DNA from: Urophycis tenuis
Taxonomy: Eukaryota > Chordata > Actinopteri > Gadiformes > Phycidae
DNA length: 64,000 bases
Assembly (NCBI GenBank): GCA_036785325.1
Contig: JAXIVH010000001.1
Coordinates: 21,969,455-22,033,454 of the forward strand
Direction of reading: 5' to 3'
Of this stretch, positions 58,464 through 64,000 are shown in pieces. The translations under genes and the position numbers were made by a program. The first letter of the stretch is position 1, and every line of letters starts with the position of its first letter. The notes beneath the pieces were generated by a model, which had not been told where the DNA came from, searched no databases, and was given only the letters and a program-made list of their open reading frames with translations.

Positions 58464-61153
58464 CCAAGGGAGGCCCCCCCGAGAGTGATCAATTCTCAAG
58501 GTGTGTCGTTTCCGAAATGGAATTGGTATTGGGTTTAAGCTTTTTTAGGAGTGATCATTTGTTGAGGTAACGTCGAGGTAAGTAAAGGTAAGTAAAACAC
58601 TTTTTAGGATACATTGTTTTGGTTATGGAGAGGAGGGGGCACATACTTACCCCCTGACCAGCACAAACCAGTTGTTAACACCGCTAGGTAGCCCTGGTTT
58701 GGCCAATCAGGGCCGGAGCTTGGTTCTTGTCCTCTGTTGGGTCCAGATGAACTAGCAGAAAACTGGGGTCACGAAGGACCGAGGCCAGCCGTGACAAAGC
58801 ACTGCCTCCACGGTCCCCCAATGCAGCTATCCTCAGCGATGGGTGTCCAGACCTAGGAAAGACCAAGACCAGCCCCGACCAGCGGTGCCTTCCCAGTCGG
58901 TCCCAGGGTAGGAAAGGCCAAGGCCAGCCGCGACTAAGCACTGCCTCCCTGGCCCCTCCAGGACCCCATGCCGAACAGCCTGTTAATAACAATTCCTGTG
59001 CCCCATACACCGCGCGACTACAGCGATTGTGTAGGGAGTTGACCTTAGAGAAGACTCAATGGCTTACTTTCCTCACCCAAAACAACAATTTCTTGGGGTA
59101 GTCTATTCTCGCCGTAGGTACTTCGGTAATGGGTTTTTTTGTGAAAAGTTTTCCGGATGAAATGCATGCTGGGTAATTGTCTTCTTCCTCCAATATGTCA
59201 AGTGTAGGTTAAGGTTAGGGGTAGAGTTAGCAGTTAACCTTAACGTTAGGTTTGAAGTAAATGGGAGGGGTTGCGGTTAGGGTTAAGGTTAGGGCTGAGG
59301 TTAGGGTTAGGTATAAGGTTACGGTTTAGGGTTAAGGTTAGGGTTAAGGTTAGGGTTACGGTTAGGGCTAAGGTTAGGGTTAGGGTTAGAGGTTAGGGGT
59401 TAGGGGTTAGGGTTAAGATGAGGGCTGAGGTTAGGGTTAAGGTTAGGGCTGAGGTTAGGGTTAGGTTTAAGGTTAGGGATAAGGTTAGGGTTGGGGTTAC
59501 GGCTGAGATTGGGGTTAAGGTTAGGGTTGAGGTTAGGGTTAGTGTTATGGATAAGGTTAGGTTAAGTGTTAGGGCCAAGGTTAGGATTAAGGTTATGGTT
59601 AAGATTAGGGTTAGGGCTAGAATTAGGGTTAGGGCTAAGGTTAGGGTTAGGGTTATGGCTGAGGTTAGGGTTAAGGTTAGGTTTGAGGTTAGTGTTAAGG
59701 TTAGGGCCAAGGTTAGGGTTAGGGTTAAGGTTAGGGTTAGGGCTAAGGTTAGGGTTAGGGTTATGGCTGAGGCTAAGGTTAGGGCTAAAGTTAGGGCAAA
59801 GATTAGAGTTAGGGTTAGCGTTAGAGTTAGGGTAGGGTTAGTGTTGGAGGTTAGGGTAGGCTTAGAGTTAGAGTAGGGGTTAGGGTTAGTGTTAAGGCTA
59901 AGGTTAGGGGTTGAGGTTAGTGTTAAGATTAGGGCCAAGGTAAGGGTTAGTGTTAGGGTTGAGTTAGGGTTAGGGCTAAGGTTAGGCCTATGGTTAGGGT
60001 TGGGGTTGAGGTTATCCCTAGGGTTAGAGTTAGAGCTAGAGATTGAGGAAGGTAGAGTCAAGGTGAGACAGTCTGTACGGACTGAACTCACCCCCGCCGG
60101 ATCGGGCTAGTACACTCTATCTCCCCCAACTCCCTCATTTCCATGAGGGAAGACAGGGGAGAAGAGATGGGAGGAGTATATATATTTAATATATATTTTT
60201 TTAGTAAATAAATACATCGAGAGACTCACAGCTGGAGTGGGTTTTAATCTTTGTATTCAAGGTTGTTCCTCCTCTTTTGATTCCTCGCTGGTGGTGCGTC
60301 GTCTCCACCTAGTGGTCGTTTTGTGAAGAAGAGTTATAGAAATAGAAATAGAAATACTCTATTGTTCCCAGGTTGGGAAATTGCATTAATAGGTAAGTAA
60401 TAATAATAATAACAATAATAATAGGTAATTGCAATAGTTGGTAAGGTAATCTATATTTAATTTATTTATTTATATTTGTATATTTATTTAGTCTATTTAT
60501 TTATTCATTTTTGTTTATTTATTTATTTAGATAAAGAGGATCACAGCTGGAGTGAGTTTTTAGTCTTTGTGTTAAAGGCTGGTTGCCTTCTTTTGATTCT
60601 TCAGTGGTGGTCCATCGCCTCCATCTAGTGGTCGTTTTGTGAATAACAGTTGGTAAGGTAATATAAATGGGTTGTGTAGAGAGCCCGTTCTTTCGATGGC
60701 CCTGGCTCGGTTAGGTTCGTTAGAGTTATCTCGATGACCCCCCCCACCTCATCCAACGACTCGGTAGTTGAATAGGGGATCAAAGGCAGTTGCACTCGCC
60801 AATATCTAGTCATCCACAGCTCTCTTTTCCCATATTACCAAGAATGAAGTAAAACGAAATGGTTATCTGTCTTGTTGTGATATAACCGCTGATTTGGAGA
60901 TATAGACTTGTTTTTCCTTTTCCCAAAGGTTTTCTTTGTTCCAAGATGAAGGTCAATCTAGTTTGATTGAAGGTACTTCCAATGCATTGGTATATTTACT
61001 TATTTGAATAAAGACGAGTCACAGCTGGAGTGAGACTTTTCTTTTCCATTTCTATTTTAGTATAAACGTGCTATCGAAATATTAGGACACGTCATCAGTA
61101 GTGGACCCTGGGATCATAGGGTGTTTCTGGCCATTGTCACTATACACCCTCAC
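58464..61153. repeat. array unit U20 (L, 2,690 bp)
   Basis: Open frame 58684-59010; L block 60005-60713. Subtype E, like U16, minus one further 24-bp unit. Its end runs straight into U21 with no transposon. Confidence 0.95.
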
Positions 61154-63232
61154 CCAAGGGAGGCCCCCCCGAGAGTGATCAATTCTCAAGGTGTGTCGTT
61201 TCCGAAATGGAATTGGTATTGGGTTTAAGCTTTTTTAGGAGTGATCATTTGTTGAGGTAACGTCGAGGTAAGTAAAGGTAAGTAAAACACTTTTTAGGAT
61301 ACATTGTTTTGGTTATGGAGAGGAGGGGGCACATACTTACCTCCTGACCAGCACAAACCAGTTGTTAACACCGGTAGGTAGCCCTGGTTTGGCCAATCAG
61401 GGCCGGAGCTTGGTTCTTGTCCTCTGTTGGGTCCAGATGAACTAGCAGAAAACTGGGGTCACGAAGGACCGAGGCCAGCCGTGACAAAGCACTGCCTCCA
61501 CGGTCCCCCAATGCAGCTATCCTCAGCGATGGGTGTCCAGACCTAGGAAAGACCAAGACCAGCCCCGACCAGCGGTGCCTTCCCAGTCGGTCCCAGGGTA
61601 GGAAAGGCCAAGGCCAGCCGCGACTAAGCACTGCTTCCCTGGCCCCTCCAGGACCCCATGCCGAACAGCCTGTTAATAACAATTCCTGTGCCCCATACAC
61701 CGCGCGACTACAGAGATTGTGTAGGAAGTTGACCTTAGAGAAGACTCAATGGCTTACTTTCCTCACCCAAAACAACAATTTCTTGGGGTAGTCTATTCTC
61801 GCCGTAGGTACTTCGGTAATGGGTTTTTTTGTGAAAAGTTTTCCGGATGAAATGCATGCTGGGTAATTGTCTTCTTCCTCCAATATGTCAAGTGTAGGTT
61901 AAGGTTAGGGTAGATTTAGGGGTAGAGTTAGCAGTTAACCTTAACGTTAGGTTTGAAGTAAATGGGAGGGGTTGCGGTTAGGGTTAAGGTTAGGGCTGAG
62001 GTTAGGGTTAGGTATAAGGTTACGGTTTAGGGTTAAGGTTAGGGTTAAGGTTAGGGTTACGGTTAGGGCTAAGGTTAGGGCTAAGGTTAGAGTAAGGGTT
62101 AGGGTTAGCGTTACGGTTAGGGTAAGGTTAGGGTTAGGGTTAGGGTTAGAGGTTAGGGGTTAGGGGTTAGGGTTAAGATGAGGGCTGAGGTTAGGGCTAA
62201 GGTTAGGGCTGAGGTTAGGGTTAGGTTTAAGGTTAGGGATAAGGTTAGGGTTGGGGTTACGGCTGAGATTGGGGTTAAGGTTAGGGTTGAGGTTAGGGTT
62301 AGTGTTATGGATAAGGTTAGGTTAAGTGTTAGGGCCAAGGTTAGGGTTAAGGTTATGGTTAAGATTAGGGTTAGGGCTAGAATTAGGGTTAGGGCTAAGG
62401 TTAGGGTTAGGGTTATGGCTGAGGTTAGGGTTAAGGTTAGGTTTGAGGTTAGGGTTAAGGTTAGGGCCAAGGTTAGGGTTAGGGTTAAGGTTAGGGTTAG
62501 GGCTAAGGTTAGGGTTAGGGTTATGGCTGAGGCTAGGGTTAGGGCTAAAGTTAGGGCAAAGGTTAGAGTTAGGGTTAGCGTTAGAGTTAGGGTAGGGTTA
62601 GTGTTGGAGGTTAGGGTAGGCTTAGGGTTAGAGTTAGAGTAGGGGTTAGGGTTAGAGTTAGAGTAGGGGTTAGGGTTAGTGTTAAGGCTAAGGTTAGGGG
62701 TTGAGGTTAGTGTTAAGATTAGGGCCAAGGTAAGGGTTAGTGTTAGGGTTGAGTTGGGGTTAGGGCTAAGGTTAGGCCTATGGTTAGGGTTGGGTTCGTT
62801 AGAGTTATCTCGATGACCCCCCCCACCTCATCCAACGACTCGGTAGTTGAATAGGGGATCAAAGGCAGTTGCACTCGCCAATATCTAGTCATCCGCAGCT
62901 CTCTTTTCCCATATTACCAAGAATGAAGTAAAACGAAATGGTTATCTGTCTTGTTGTGATATAACCGCTGATTTGGAGATATAGACTTGTTTTTCCTTTT
63001 CCCAAAGGTTTTCTTTGTTCCAAGATGAAGGTCAATCTAGTTTGATTGAAGGTACTTCCAATGCATTGGTATATTTACTTATTTGAATAAAGACGAGTCA
63101 CAGCTGGAGTGAGACTTTTCTTTTCCATTTCTATTTTAGTATAAACGTGCTATCGAAATATTAGGACACGTCATCAGTAGTGGACCCTGGGATCATAGGG
63201 TGTTTCTGGCCATTGTCACTATACACCCTCAC
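61154..63232. repeat. array unit U21 (S, 2,079 bp)
   Basis: Minus frame equivalent 61374-61700; the usual stop is lost by C to G near 61374, extending the frame by three codons to 61365. Subtype A, 12 bp longer than U1 and U17 through one more GCTAAGGTTAGG. It follows subtype E directly, so it is the empty-site relative of the transposon-bearing junction. Confidence 0.95.
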
Positions 63233-64000
63233 CCAAGGGAGGCCCCCCCGAGAGTGATCAATTCTCAAGGTGTGTCGTTTCCGAAATGGAATTGGTATTG
63301 GGTTTAAGCTTTTTTAGGAGTGATCATTTGTTGAGGTAACGTCGAGGTAAGTAAAGGTAAGTAAAACACTTTTTAGGATACATTGTTTTGGTTATGGAGA
63401 GGAGGGGGCACATACTTACCCCCTGACCAGCACAAACCAGTTGTTAACACCGCTAGGTAGCCCTGGTTTGGCCAATCAGGGCCGGAGCTTGGTTCTTGTC
63501 CTCTGTTGGGTCCAGATGAACTAGCAGAAAACTGGGGTCACGAAGGACCGAGGCCAGCCGTGACAAAGCACTGCCTCCACGGTCCCCCAATGCAGCTATC
63601 CTCAGCGATGGGTGTCCAGACCTAGGAAAGACCAAGACCAGCCCCGACCAGCGGTGCCTTCCCAGTCGGTCCCAGGGTAGGAAAGGCCAAGGCCAGCCGC
63701 GACTAAGCACTGCCTCCCTGGCCCCTCCAGGACCCCATGCCGAACAGCCTGTTAATAACAATTCCTGTGCCCCATACACCGCGCGACTACAGAGATTGTG
63801 TAGGAAGTTGACCTTAGAGAAGACTCAATGGCTTACTTTCCTCACCCAAAACAACAATTTCTTGGGGTAGTCTATTCTCGCCGTAGGTACTTCGGTAATG
63901 GGTTTTTTTGTGAAAAGTTTTCCGGATGAAATGCATGCTGGGTAATTGTCTTCTTCCTCCAATATGTCAAGTGTAGGTTAAGGTTAGGGTAGATTTAGGG
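63233..64000. repeat. array unit U22 (partial)
   Basis: First 768 bp of a unit, cut by the window end at the start of its telomere-like block. Open frame 63453-63779. Confidence 0.95.

Overview
The window looks like repetitive chromosomal DNA from a vertebrate, most likely a teleost fish. The reasons are GT-AG introns, a ZMYM-like hAT DNA transposon, a fish-type LINE/SINE 3' tail ending in TTGAA repeats, a THAP-domain exon fragment and long tracts of degenerate TTAGGG. The species cannot be named from the sequence. I see no rRNA, tRNA, CRISPR array or ordinary single-copy host gene.

Layout. Positions 1-5134 are the right-hand part of a hAT transposon (copy 1) whose left end lies outside the window. 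Positions 5143-45348 hold sixteen head-to-tail units (U1-U16) of a large tandem repeat. Positions 45349-51551 hold a complete second copy of the same transposon (6,203 bp), flanked by an 8-bp target duplication. Positions 51560-64000 continue the array with U17-U21 and part of U22. Units have a short form S (about 2,060-2,080 bp, one of 2,158) and a long form L (about 2,690-2,800 bp). The order is S L S L L L S L S L S L L L S L, transposon, S L S L S, then a partial unit. S lacks one block of about 700 bp and has the same junction almost everywhere.

Each unit contains, in order: a 5' stretch with splice-donor-like motifs; a GC-rich block of diverged ~50-bp repeats with a 108-codon minus-strand open frame; about 0.85-0.95 kb of degenerate TTAGGG-type hexamers; in L units, a TATA/AT-rich block with two LTR-like paralogous segments (R1, R2); and a tail holding a third, shorter relative (R3). 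Shared variants show several levels of amplification: a 46.4-kb repeat that carries the transposon, a 4,840-bp tandem duplication (U9-U10 = U11-U12), a 2,797-bp duplication (U13/U14) and a chimeric unit (U15). This is what unequal exchange would produce, although assembly artefacts cannot be excluded.

The only convincing protein-coding gene is the hAT transposase, present twice with an intact large exon. I can build a four-exon model of 886 codons in which all three introns are GT-AG and phase 2. Intron 1 contains the first half of a THAP zinc-finger coding exon whose donor is also phase 2 and so compatible with transposase exon 2. This is the most unusual item in the window.
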